From positions 1-58,892 of IMG/VR virus record IMGVR_UViG_3300007516_000020: 58,892 bases of DNA. One strand, 5' to 3'. Position 1 is the stretch's first letter, and every line of letters starts with the position of its first letter. The notes below the pieces were generated by a model. That model ran no database searches, had not been told where the DNA came from, and was given only the letters and a program-made list of their open reading frames with translations. The position numbers and the translations under genes were made by a program. This stretch comes from a virus. Positions 26,409 to 34,139 of the stretch are shown in pieces.

Positions 26409-26621
26409 ATGACACAAACACAGCAAGGAACACGAGCGGTATTTTCGTCATGGCTGTCTACAAAAAAGAGCATGACATACACAAAATATTGTGGTTTACC
26501 AACAGACAAGAAGCTGGCAATTCAGAAGGAATATTCCGGCCGAGGAAGGGAGTCAAACCGTGAGCCTGGACAAAGCAATTCGACACAAGAAGGAACAGCG
26601 GGAGCCGTATCGAAAGTCTAA
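26409..26621 (+). CDS. Hypothetical protein, 70 aa
   Basis: ATG 26409 with GGAG (or 26397). The C-terminal third overlaps the start of the next gene by 62 bases in another frame and looks low-complexity, so the frame may be partly damaged or run past its original end. Confidence 0.4.
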   Translation: MTQTQQGTRAVFSSWLSTKKSMTYTKYCGLPTDKKLAIQKEYSGRGRESNREPGQSNSTQEGTAGAVSKV

Positions 26622-26748
26622 GTCATTCGATAGTAGTTGCCGCAATCATGGGCGTTGCTCATGGTGCGTAAGTAACAGAACGGTTCACGACCAAAAGGCC
26701 GAATCATCTGCCAATGAAAGAGGAGAATTAGATTATGTCGATGAATAA
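26560..26748 (+). CDS. Conserved phage Cys-His protein, 62 aa
   Basis: GTG start with GAGGAAGGGAG upstream. KAIRHKKEQREPYRKSKSFD followed by CRNHGRCSWCVSNR is a recognisable small phage protein pattern; three Cys and one His probably bind zinc. Function unknown. Overlaps the next ATG. Confidence 0.65.
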   Translation: MSLDKAIRHKKEQREPYRKSKSFDSSCRNHGRCSWCVSNRTVHDQKAESSANERGELDYVDE

Positions 26749-26962
26749 GGAAATGCTTGCACCCAAGGAATTGACCTCCAAGGAACTCCAGGTGTTGGTC
26801 GATGAATATGTTGCCAACGGTGGCGTCATTACTCAGTGTGACCCGGGCGTGGCCCTCAATTTCAGGACTCCCGAAATCCCCAAGGTGAGCCGACCGAAGC
26901 ATCTCAGGAAACCTGTGAAGAAGACCAAAAAGCCTGTCAAGAAGACGAAAGCGAAGCGATAA
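26735..26962 (+). CDS. Basic-tailed protein, 75 aa
   Basis: GAGGAG site. After a helical/beta domain the C-terminus is a Lys-rich repeat (RKPVKKTKKPVKKTKAKR), a histone-like DNA- or RNA-binding tail. No family is recognised. Confidence 0.55.
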   Translation: MSMNKEMLAPKELTSKELQVLVDEYVANGGVITQCDPGVALNFRTPEIPKVSRPKHLRKPVKKTKKPVKKTKAKR

Positions 26963-26979
26963 TAAAAGACTTGACAAGC

Positions 26980-27009
26980 TTGACAAGTCAGTCAGAATTG
27001 TGTTATAAT
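26980..27009 (+). promoter_or_regulatory. sigma70-type promoter
   Basis: TTGACA (also at 26971), 18-bp spacer, TG-T-TATAAT. Confidence 0.7.
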
Positions 27010-27026
27010 TCATCATGGAGAATATT

Positions 27027-27344
27027 ATGGTACGTGGTAAGAATAAGAAATCGGGACAGCCAGAAAAACTTTTGCTTGTGTTGTTGGATGGGCGGGAAGT
27101 TCCCGTTGGGGAAATCGAAGCCCTTCTCGGTTCACAAGTTGTGCTTGCTCGCCTCTCTACCTACTTTTGGGAACTCCGAAAGAAGTTTGGTGCCCAGATC
27201 AAGACTAACAGGGTAGGTCGTAAGATCGTGTCCCATCAGCTTATCAATGTCGATGAAATGACCACCTACGCAAGGGAACGCAAACTCATTGCTCCGTTGC
27301 CTGTCGTGCTGACCGCCGATGATCTCATGGTTGCCGCAGGGTAA
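27027..27344 (+). CDS. Hypothetical protein, 105 aa
   Basis: GGAG before ATG 27027 (27015 alternative). The region VVLARLSTYFWELRKKFGAQIK, then GRKIVSHQLIN, looks like a winged-helix module. First gene of the operon that leads into the late-transcription and replication genes. A regulator is plausible, unproven. Confidence 0.5.
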   Translation: MVRGKNKKSGQPEKLLLVLLDGREVPVGEIEALLGSQVVLARLSTYFWELRKKFGAQIKTNRVGRKIVSHQLINVDEMTTYARERKLIAPLPVVLTADDLMVAAG

Positions 27345-27346
27345 AT

Positions 27347-28006
27347 ATGGGACTGAGAATTGTCGCCCTCAGCGATACTCACGGGTATCATACTAGGCTC
27401 AAGGTTCCCGATGGAGATGTATTGATCCATGCGGGTGACTTTTCAATGCGAGCACAGCGAAGCCATGTCAGGGAGTTTGCTCATTGGTTCAAACAGCAAC
27501 CCCACAAGCACAAAATCATTGTGCCGGGCAACCATGATGTGGCGTGTGACGGGCATCGTCTTTGGGCAGCAGAGGAATTCAATCCAGTCCAATACTTGGA
27601 TCATGAGTCCTGTCTGATAGAAGGCTACACGGTGTTTGGTTCGCCATACACTTCTTCAATACAAGAGCCTTCGTATTGGTCCTTTGATTATCCTCGCTAT
27701 GGGGCCCAGGCAAAGCATTTGTGGGGAACGGTGCCTGATCATGTGGATATCCTCGTGACGCACGGCCCCCCACACAAAATCATGGATCGTGTGCCATGCG
27801 CTGCCCCTGGGGAAGATCCGAATGTAGGTGACCCCTATCTCATGAGTCGAATCGAACAGATTCTTCCGCGTGTTCATATTTTTGGACACATTCACGAGGG
27901 GTATGGTTCCTTCTCAACCCCGGGGTTGACAACAAAGTTCTACAATGTCTGTGTCTGTGATGGTTACTACACGCCATCTAATCCTATCACTGTTATTGAT
28001 CTATAA
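27347..28006 (+). CDS. Calcineurin-like metallophosphoesterase, 219 aa
   Basis: Metal motifs: LSDTHGY near residue 8, HAGDFS near 28, GNHDV near 60, VTHGPPH near 139 and FGHIHEGYG near 180. A full-size family member, distinct from the 170-aa enzyme in the tRNA island. The substrate is unknown: phosphodiesters or phosphoprotein. Confidence 0.8.
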   Translation: MGLRIVALSDTHGYHTRLKVPDGDVLIHAGDFSMRAQRSHVREFAHWFKQQPHKHKIIVPGNHDVACDGHRLWAAEEFNPVQYLDHESCLIEGYTVFGSPYTSSIQEPSYWSFDYPRYGAQAKHLWGTVPDHVDILVTHGPPHKIMDRVPCAAPGEDPNVGDPYLMSRIEQILPRVHIFGHIHEGYGSFSTPGLTTKFYNVCVCDGYYTPSNPITVIDL

Positions 28007-28015
28007 GGGGGTCCT

Positions 28016-28162
28016 ATGCCATTCTATGTTGTTGAGAATACTGAAACCAAGGTCGTGAGTGATCTTCCACAGATGTCTTTTGTGGAATTACAGAAGTTCC
28101 TCACCGACAATCCAACCTATTCGCACGTTATTACACCGCCCGCGTTCGTCAAGGTGAACTAA
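28016..28162 (+). CDS. Hypothetical protein, 48 aa
   Basis: AAGGGGG site. Pattern ENTETK...DLPQMSFVELQKFLTDNP resembles the start of the next protein, so the two may be paralogs. Stop overlaps the next ATG (TAATG). Confidence 0.5.
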   Translation: MPFYVVENTETKVVSDLPQMSFVELQKFLTDNPTYSHVITPPAFVKVN

Positions 28163-28422
28163 TGCGCTACGACATGAAGAACAAAGAGACAGGGGAAATT
28201 ACTGAGTCGGCAATGCCTTACGCTGATCTTGAAGGATTCTTGGTGAGCCACCCAGAACTTGAAGTGGTGTTTTTGTCCATGAACATCGGCGACCCTGTGA
28301 TCTTGGGTGTCCAGCGGCCGCCGGCGGATTTCACGAACCATGTACTCGCTCCAATCGAACGTCGTTACAATAGCGGCAAACAGCGCGAGACTCGATTCGG
28401 TCGCAAGGCCCAGCAACTATAA
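28162..28422 (+). CDS. Conserved T4-like phage protein, 86 aa
   Basis: KNKETGEITESAMPYADLEGFLVSHPELE is a pattern seen in small conserved proteins of T4-like phages, whose role is not known to me. Basic C-terminus. Coupled to both neighbours. Confidence 0.55.
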   Translation: MRYDMKNKETGEITESAMPYADLEGFLVSHPELEVVFLSMNIGDPVILGVQRPPADFTNHVLAPIERRYNSGKQRETRFGRKAQQL

Positions 28423-29105
28423 TGGAATTCAAGCACACTACCATCGCCGGGTTAGCCTATCAGTTACCTGCAAAGACCAGTATGACTGGGCGATGGTACA
28501 CCACACCCGAGGGTAAAAGCTATCCCTCTGCTTCATCCGTTGCTGGTCTTCTAAACCGTGATGCGATTGCAAAGTGGAGAGCTAAGGTGGGTGCTGAGGA
28601 AGCTGACAGGAAGACGAAGAAGGGTGCCGACCGCGGTACCTATATCCACCTTCTCTGTGAGCAATACCTCCTCAATACCATGACACTACAGACCCGCCTG
28701 GGTATGATGCCATTCATGAAGGAATTATTCCTCCAATTGAAGAAAGAATTCGACAAGCATATCACCGAAATTTACTGCATTGAACAGGCCCTCTACTCAG
28801 ATCGTTTGTGCATAGCAGGTCGGTGTGACGCTATCGTGATGTGGGATGAAATTCCTGTGGTCCTCGATATTAAGACCGCGGGGTATATCAAGCCCGAGGC
28901 GTGGATTCTCAACTACTTTGTTCAAACCACTGCCTATGCGGAGATGTTCGAAGAACGCACAGGAATTCAGATCAACCACGTTCTACTCGCCACGGCTGTT
29001 GAAGGTGAGATGTTTCCCACAATCACCCTGAAGAAGAAGGATGCCTATCTGCCCGTCCTGGATGATTGTATTGCGCGGTACTACTTGGAGCAAGACACAA
29101 AATGA
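28422..29105 (+). CDS. PD-(D/E)XK nuclease, RecB/Cas4-like, 227 aa
   Basis: Exonuclease-type core: GTYIHLLCEQYL (motif with His), GRCDAIVMWDEIPVVLDIKTA carrying the D...DxK triad near residues 133-151, and QTTAYAEMF (QxxxY). Such phage nucleases degrade or process DNA ends in replication and recombination. Operon with the lysin and late-transcription genes; start overlaps the previous stop. Confidence 0.8.
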   Translation: MEFKHTTIAGLAYQLPAKTSMTGRWYTTPEGKSYPSASSVAGLLNRDAIAKWRAKVGAEEADRKTKKGADRGTYIHLLCEQYLLNTMTLQTRLGMMPFMKELFLQLKKEFDKHITEIYCIEQALYSDRLCIAGRCDAIVMWDEIPVVLDIKTAGYIKPEAWILNYFVQTTAYAEMFEERTGIQINHVLLATAVEGEMFPTITLKKKDAYLPVLDDCIARYYLEQDTK

Positions 29106-29650
29106 AGAAATTTATGATTTTGCCATTCCTCTTCGCCCTACTACTTCCCCTCTTTCCTCTCTTGGAGATTGCAGAAGAGTTTGCCGAGTTGGTTGACCTT
29201 TCTCGTTCTGAGTATGTGATTCGTGACTTCAAGGTCGAACACACACTCCGTGAAGAGAGGTGTTTGACTGAAGCCATCTACTACGAGGCTGGAAACCAAT
29301 CAGAAATCGGCAAAGAAGCGGTAGCCCTGGTGATTATGAATCGTGTGGTCCAATCCAACAGACCCAACACAGTCTGTGGAGTGATTACCCAAGCACGCAC
29401 TGTCAATGATCGCAAGATTTGCCAATTCTCATTCTGGTGTGAGACGAAGTATAAGCCCAACAAAGTTCGTTGGGAAGAATCGAGAAATATCGCTCGTAGG
29501 TCATTGACAAATTACTGGAAACGTGATATCATATCACAATACGAAACGGCGACTTACTTTCACGCTGACTATGTAAAGCCAAAGTGGCACAAGCACAAGG
29601 AATACCTTGGCAAGATCGATAACCATTTATTCTATGGAGACAAACATTGA
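29102..29650 (+). CDS. SleB-like cell-wall hydrolase, 182 aa
   Basis: N-terminal hydrophobic signal/anchor (residues 3-22), then a cell-wall hydrolase domain: CLTEAIYYEAGNQSEIGKEAVALVIMNRV with the catalytic Glu, TVCGVITQ, and CQFSFWC. This fold is a lytic transglycosylase/amidase type used for peptidoglycan breakdown. The N-terminal helix may act as a signal-anchor-release element, giving holin-independent export. ATG overlaps the nuclease stop. Confidence 0.82.
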   Translation: MKKFMILPFLFALLLPLFPLLEIAEEFAELVDLSRSEYVIRDFKVEHTLREERCLTEAIYYEAGNQSEIGKEAVALVIMNRVVQSNRPNTVCGVITQARTVNDRKICQFSFWCETKYKPNKVRWEESRNIARRSLTNYWKRDIISQYETATYFHADYVKPKWHKHKEYLGKIDNHLFYGDKH

Positions 29651-29676
29651 GGACCGATCCTGAAAGCGTGACATAC

Positions 29677-29790
29677 ATGGTGGTGATCGCCGTCGGCGAT
29701 ATCGCCCTGGCTGTAACCTTCGTATTGTTAGTGTTGACCAAGACTGTGACGTTCGGCATTTCAATCTTCAACCTTATAATGGGAGAATAA
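29677..29790 (+). CDS. Small membrane protein, 37 aa (holin candidate)
   Basis: ATG 29677 (a TTG at 29647 overlaps the lysin stop). One long hydrophobic segment, residues 2-35. Its place right after the lysin suggests a holin or other lysis helper; sequence alone cannot prove this. Confidence 0.4.
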   Translation: MVVIAVGDIALAVTFVLLVLTKTVTFGISIFNLIMGE

Positions 29791-29792
29791 TC

Positions 29793-30062
29793 ATGGCAGA
29801 AAAAACAAATCCAGTTGCAAACTTGACAGAAGAACAGCGCACCATTCTGATGAAGACCTTCAAGGACTTCTCAGACAGCCATTTCCGCTCTGAGGCGGAG
29901 AGTGAATTTGTTCGTGAGTTGATCAAGAAGACCGCTGAGGACTTGACTATTCCCAAGAAGTTGATCGGCGTCATGGCGATGGTCTATCACAAGCAGAACT
30001 TCGATGAAGTGGTCGAAGAACATAAGCAGTTCGAACTGCTTTACAAGACCGTGGTCAAATAA
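29793..30062 (+). CDS. dsbA: DsbA-like late-transcription DNA-binding protein, 89 aa
   Basis: All-helical, 89 aa like T4 DsbA, with the C-terminal MVYHKQNFDEVVEEHKQFELLYKTV block characteristic of that family. T4 DsbA binds double-stranded DNA near late promoters. The order dsbA-33-59-32 is exactly that of T4, which strengthens the call. Ends overlapping the gp33 start. Confidence 0.75.
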   Translation: MAEKTNPVANLTEEQRTILMKTFKDFSDSHFRSEAESEFVRELIKKTAEDLTIPKKLIGVMAMVYHKQNFDEVVEEHKQFELLYKTVVK

Positions 30063-30295
30063 TGCCCACCAAAGATGAAATACGAAACTTCTCACTGATG
30101 TTGCGGGAATATGCTGAACGCAACAAACTGGGGTTGTGGGATGCCCTAAACCTTTATTGTGAGACATTCAATGTGGAGTCTGAAGTTGCTGCAAGTCAAC
30201 TATCACGTGATATCCTCGCAGACCTCACAATAGAGGTTAGTGATTTGAACCTTCTCAAAGAACGAGGCAAGAAATCGGGTCGTTTAGAATTCTAA
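30062..30295 (+). CDS. 33: gp33-like late transcription coactivator, 77 aa
   Basis: Small acidic helical protein between dsbA and gene 59, the position of T4 gene 33. T4 gp33 bridges RNA polymerase beta and the sliding clamp to activate late promoters. The C-terminal KKSGRLEF resembles the clamp-binding hydrophobic tail. Shorter than T4 gp33 (112 aa), so the call rests mainly on synteny. Confidence 0.65.
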   Translation: MPTKDEIRNFSLMLREYAERNKLGLWDALNLYCETFNVESEVAASQLSRDILADLTIEVSDLNLLKERGKKSGRLEF

Positions 30296-30296
30296 T

Positions 30297-30938
30297 ATGC
30301 GATATACAGGTCCCATGACGGGCTATGAAACATGTGTGATGTACATGGCCCTCAAACATCATTTTGATCCCTCCTCCTCATACGATTTTTTCAAGTATGA
30401 GGGGAGGCTCCGCTGGCTTACCCCTCAGAAGTACGAACTGCGCCCCGACAAGTGGTTTTGTCATGGTCTCTCGAAATTATATCCCGATAACGCAACTTGC
30501 TTATTCTTTCTCGCCTCAAACTTCTTTGAGGGGAACACCACCTGGGTTCGCGACCTTCTAAGTGAGGAGTCAAAGATAATTTTCCAAGACAAACTCAAGA
30601 TCAAAGAATCACTTGAGTACGAAGTAACCCAGGATCTCAACATTGCTCTTGCTGGTCCTGACGGTACCCTTACGACCCAGGCACTCAAGGATGCTCTACG
30701 AGTGGTCAAGGGTCGGCATCCCACCTTGCTCACCGGAGCACTTCAGGGATCGATCCGCAAAGAAACACTCATCGTCCTCAATTCCTTGATAGGATTCCTA
30801 CCGGTTTGGGAAAAGAAAATCTCCGACACAATCCTCTTTCCACCCTTCAAACACAAGTGTGTGTCCTATGAACCTTTCCTCTGTATCGACAAAAAGAAAT
30901 TTCAACAATCCTTCAGAATGAGATTGACAAATACCTAA
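30297..30938 (+). CDS. 59: gp59-like helicase loader, 213 aa
   Basis: MTGYETCVMYMALKHHF at the N-terminus and the overall helical pattern match T4 gp59 (217 aa), which loads the gp41 helicase on gp32-coated forks. Its neighbours are gp33 and gp32, as in T4. The 3' end contains the gp32 promoter. Confidence 0.85.
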   Translation: MRYTGPMTGYETCVMYMALKHHFDPSSSYDFFKYEGRLRWLTPQKYELRPDKWFCHGLSKLYPDNATCLFFLASNFFEGNTTWVRDLLSEESKIIFQDKLKIKESLEYEVTQDLNIALAGPDGTLTTQALKDALRVVKGRHPTLLTGALQGSIRKETLIVLNSLIGFLPVWEKKISDTILFPPFKHKCVSYEPFLCIDKKKFQQSFRMRLTNT

Positions 30939-30952
30939 ATATATGTTACAAT
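30924..30952 (+). promoter_or_regulatory. sigma70-type promoter for gene 32
   Basis: TTGACA, 17-bp spacer, TG-T-TACAAT, overlapping the end of gene 59. Confidence 0.65.
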
Positions 30953-31005
30953 GAATCCGTTATCCTGGATTTATTGATACACTAACGAATCCGTTATCCT
31001 GGATT
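30953..31005 (+). promoter_or_regulatory. Twin 19-bp hairpin repeats in the gene 32 leader
   Basis: GAATCCGTTATCCTGGATT occurs at 30953 and 30987; each can fold as GAATCC/GGATTC around GTTATCCT. They lie at the 5' end of the gp32 mRNA, a likely translational operator, as T4 gp32 represses its own message. Confidence 0.55.
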
Positions 31006-31040
31006 CAATCTTTACACACTATCAACAGGAGGTTTAGTTT

Positions 31041-31931
31041 ATGCCCACACCTACAAGTTTTTCCGCCCTCAAGAGGTCACGCGGCTCGGTCGCGCAGTTG
31101 ACCCAAGCCATTCAGGCATCAACCCAAGCCAAGAAAGAAGATGAGCGTTTTTGGGAATTGTCGGTCGACAAGGCTGGCAATGGACATGCCGTTCTTCGTT
31201 TTCTTCCCGCTCCACCACAGGATGGAGAGGATGGCCTTCCGTGGATTCGTACTTACTCACATGGATTCAAGGGACCAGGCGGCTGGCTGATCGATTTGTG
31301 TTTGACCACTATCGATCAAAAGTGCCCAGTTTGTGAAGCCAACAGTCTGTTGTGGAACACTGGCATCGAAGCGAACAAGACCGTGGCCCGTGACCGCAAG
31401 CGTAAGTTGTCGTACACAGCGAACGTGTTGATTGTGGCAGATCCTTCCGCACCAGAGAACGAAGGTAAGGTGAAGCTGTTCAGGTTTGGTAAGAAGATTT
31501 TCGATAAGGTATTTGAGAAGATGCATCCAGACCCAGCGTTTGGAGAAACAGCAATCAACCCATTCGATTTGTGGGAAGGTGCAAACTTCAAGCTGAGAGC
31601 CCGTAAGGTTGCCGACTATCGCAACTACGATTCCAGCGAGTTTGCTGCACCAAGTCCAGTGAGTGGTGACGATGCGAAGTTGGAAGAGATTTGGAAGTCT
31701 GAATCCTCTTTGGCAGAGTTTACTGCACCAAAGAACTTCAAGTCCCACGAACAGACCAAGAACCGTCTTGGAAAGGTGTTGGGAACAAGTGTCTTGGCAG
31801 CAACCGCAGATCAAGCACCAGCACAGAACTTCGAAGATCCCGACAATGGGGTCAAAACGGTAGACGTGGGTGGAAGTGATGAAGAACCTGAAGATATGCA
31901 GTTCTTCGCAAAGTTGGCCGAAGACAACTAA
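31041..31931 (+). CDS. 32: gp32-like single-stranded DNA-binding protein, 296 aa
   Basis: Coats ssDNA in replication, repair and recombination. AGGAGG start. The zinc-binding part shows HGF...CLTTIDQKCPVCEANSLLW near residues 75-110, followed by the OB-fold core and a C-terminal acidic tail (GGSDEEPEDMQFFAKLAEDN) that in T4 recruits partner proteins. Length matches T4 gp32 (301 aa). Has its own promoter, a repeat leader and a strong terminator. Confidence 0.9.
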   Translation: MPTPTSFSALKRSRGSVAQLTQAIQASTQAKKEDERFWELSVDKAGNGHAVLRFLPAPPQDGEDGLPWIRTYSHGFKGPGGWLIDLCLTTIDQKCPVCEANSLLWNTGIEANKTVARDRKRKLSYTANVLIVADPSAPENEGKVKLFRFGKKIFDKVFEKMHPDPAFGETAINPFDLWEGANFKLRARKVADYRNYDSSEFAAPSPVSGDDAKLEEIWKSESSLAEFTAPKNFKSHEQTKNRLGKVLGTSVLAATADQAPAQNFEDPDNGVKTVDVGGSDEEPEDMQFFAKLAEDN

Positions 31932-31954
31932 ATATCGGTTTGCAGTGTAGTTTG

Positions 31955-31996
31955 GGGTGCCATGAAGGTTTATAAACCTCTGTGGCACCCTTTTTT
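31955..31996 (+). terminator. Rho-independent terminator after gene 32
   Basis: GGGTGCCA/TGGCACCC stem, with an inner hairpin AGGTTT/AAACCT, then TTTTTT. Confidence 0.88.
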
Positions 31997-31999
31997 ATG

Positions 32000-32027
32000 T
32001 CCTAGAACCTCCTAAAACGGCCCAGGA
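32000..32027 (+). repeat. Dispersed 28-bp repeat, copy 2
   Basis: Matches 6133-6160 (21 identical bases, one mismatch in 28). Followed by hairpin GCCC-agga-GGGC, between convergent transcripts. Confidence 0.6.
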
Positions 32028-32071
32028 GGGCTTATTCTTGGCTGGATGACTCAGGATAGAGGGAACAGCTA

Positions 32072-33919
32072 TTAGGAAGAGGAAAAGCCTCTATCTAAAG
32101 AGCGGAGATAGCTGGTTTCCCCACTTCTAGGATCAGGCATACTTTGTTGCAGGTTCGTGATGTTGGAATGACTGTTTTTGACATTGTTGATGACCATCCC
32201 ACCACTTCCGCCTGTTCCTACCATTTGATTAGACATTGCAGCAGCCCTCTGGAAGTCTGAAGCCTGGGCAAGACTCAATCCTGTCTGAGGATCAACAGGC
32301 GCCAATTCAGTAGGACTCATGAGAGACCCCACCGTTGGGGGTGTAGAACTACTCACCGCCGTTGGAGGCGTTGACGTAGATAATGTCATTCCGAGAGTCT
32401 TGGTAGCCTCTCTGACCATACTTGGTACTCTCTTAGCCGCAAGCTCTGGATCATCGGTTCTTGGAGTAAGTGGGTTACCTTGTTTATCCTTGAAGACTTC
32501 TCCATAGGACTTGGAAACTAACTGTGTGACTGCACCTATGGTTGCCCTCTCTTGAGGTGTTCCGACAGGGGCAGTTCGTCCCAAGAGTGACGCACTCGCC
32601 GCGGCATCGTACTGGCCACTCTTCAATCCTTCGGCCGCACTACTTTTCGCTTCAGTAGGAATCTTGCTCGCAAAGCTTTGTGCAAACTTGGCAATGGCAG
32701 AGGAATTCTCATTGGGTGTCGCCACCTTCTCATCATTCAACGACTGGAGCTTTCGCTGTGCGCGTTCGGCATCGGGCCCCTCTCCCTTTGCGGTCTCTGA
32801 TAACTTCATCATTCGTTCTTCAGGAGTCGCCGCTTTCTTTCCAGCTTTCCCGAAACTAATGGTATAGAGCAGGTCTTGCACATACTCAACGATGGTATCA
32901 AACATATCTTTGACCACATCAAGGAACTGGGTTGCCTTGTTGGATATCCAACTACCAGCATCACTGAAGGCTCGCTTGACACCCTCCCACATCCCAACCG
33001 CAGACTCTTTGAGTAACGTGAACGACAGCTTGAGTTTATCCCATTGCTCTATGAGCATACCAGCGGCGACTCCCAATAAGGCAAACGCGCCGACCAGGCC
33101 TAGTTTGAAGTTACCTATGAGGTCTTTGATAAAGTCGAATGCTGTGTTGGATACTTCCTTGACCTTCTCTTTTACTCCTCCAAGACGGCTAGGCTTTCTG
33201 CTTGCACCAGCTAGAGCGCCAGCATCCCTTTCGGCGTCTATTTGTTGCTGTGAGAGTTTCGCAGATAGCCTTTGGATGGTTTCAATGTTCGTGAGACGTG
33301 CGAGCATTTGTGAGAGGGTGCTCGCCATCTTCGTGAGGATGGGGGCACTGTCTCCGCCACGACCACTACTGCGCTCCATTGATGGACTCCCCATACCTCT
33401 ACCAAAGAACGGCGTAGGCAAATCCATTCCAGGTGCGAGGTCAGCAAACGAACGAACCGATTTCTCAGAGCGTCCCATGACTTTACCCGCTAGGGCTGTC
33501 AACAATCTGGAACCCCCAGTGACTTTCTTGACGATGTTGAGAGGATCGAACTTGTGTTTCAGTTGTGCGACCTTGAGCCCCATTGCGGCTTTTGCAGCAC
33601 CACCAATTCCACCACCGCCGGCGAGGTGCTCGGCTGCAACATCACCCATAGTTGCACCCTGCTCCATCTGAGTCCTGCGGAGTTGACCTTGCATCGCCTT
33701 TAGAGTTTCTTTATTTGCCTTTGCAAGTTCCTTTAGTGTCTCTTTTCCCAGTTCTACCTTTGGGCCTCGTGCAGTAGGTCTATGGTCATGGGAAATTTGC
33801 GCCCGGGCAACCTTCGCCACAGGTTTCTGAGCCTCGACAAGCTTGTCAAGACTTTCGTGCATTTCCTTGAATTGATCCTTTAAATCCTTGAACTCCTCGT
33901 TGTGTTTATCTTCAGCCAT
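32072..33919 (-). CDS. Tape-measure-like protein (gp29-like), 615 aa
   Basis: A long helical, Ala/Lys/Gln-rich protein with coiled-coil N-terminus (residues 5-100), Gly-rich linker, a hydrophobic segment LGLVGAFALLGVAAGML near 280 and low-complexity Ser/Pro/Thr C-terminus. Size is like T4 gp29 (590 aa), the hub subunit that sets tail length. Encoded after gp26/gp51, as hub genes are. Family identity is inferred from composition and position. Confidence 0.65.
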   Translation of the reverse strand: MAEDKHNEEFKDLKDQFKEMHESLDKLVEAQKPVAKVARAQISHDHRPTARGPKVELGKETLKELAKANKETLKAMQGQLRRTQMEQGATMGDVAAEHLAGGGGIGGAAKAAMGLKVAQLKHKFDPLNIVKKVTGGSRLLTALAGKVMGRSEKSVRSFADLAPGMDLPTPFFGRGMGSPSMERSSGRGGDSAPILTKMASTLSQMLARLTNIETIQRLSAKLSQQQIDAERDAGALAGASRKPSRLGGVKEKVKEVSNTAFDFIKDLIGNFKLGLVGAFALLGVAAGMLIEQWDKLKLSFTLLKESAVGMWEGVKRAFSDAGSWISNKATQFLDVVKDMFDTIVEYVQDLLYTISFGKAGKKAATPEERMMKLSETAKGEGPDAERAQRKLQSLNDEKVATPNENSSAIAKFAQSFASKIPTEAKSSAAEGLKSGQYDAAASASLLGRTAPVGTPQERATIGAVTQLVSKSYGEVFKDKQGNPLTPRTDDPELAAKRVPSMVREATKTLGMTLSTSTPPTAVSSSTPPTVGSLMSPTELAPVDPQTGLSLAQASDFQRAAAMSNQMVGTGGSGGMVINNVKNSHSNITNLQQSMPDPRSGETSYLRSLDRGFSSS

Positions 33920-34139
33920 GTTTTGTCCTTGCTCGTGAAGCGTTTGCTGCGTTGAGTGCCTTGATTCGTTCGTTCTCTCGTTCGACTCGTTGCTGGACCA
34001 GGGTCAAGTAAATCAACTTCTCCCAGGGTATCATGTCTTCAAGTTCTGAGATAGAAAATTTATGATCCTGAACCAAAGCGAAAGTAGTTGTATAATAGTT
34101 CGCTAGATTATCATGGCTCAGGATTAGACGAAAAAATTC
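33912..34139 (-). CDS. 51: gp51-like hub assembly protein, read by -1 frameshift
   Basis: An ORF of about 70 codons (from around 34124) in the -1 frame relative to the preceding gp26-like gene. The sequence DNLANYYTTTFALVQDHKFS, then ISELEDMIPWEKLIYLTLVQQ resembles gp51-type baseplate hub chaperones of T4-like phages. It has no usable ATG, GTG or TTG near its start and no ribosome site. Instead U_UUU_UUC (34136-34130 on the minus strand) lies at the end of the gp26 frame, so it is probably made as a gp26-gp51 fusion. Confidence 0.65.
   Translation of the reverse strand, partial: EFFRLILSHDNLANYYTTTFALVQDHKFSISELEDMIPWEKLIYLTLVQQRVERENERIKALNAANASRARTKHG

Noticed and set aside
31257-31988. 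243-codon minus-strand ORF
   Set aside because: Antisense to gp32 and rich in Cys, Trp and His, typical of a shadow frame.
32892-33671. 259-codon plus-strand ORF
   Set aside because: Lies wholly inside the tape-measure-like gene on the other strand; it is Ser/Pro/Ala-rich, as expected for an antisense shadow.
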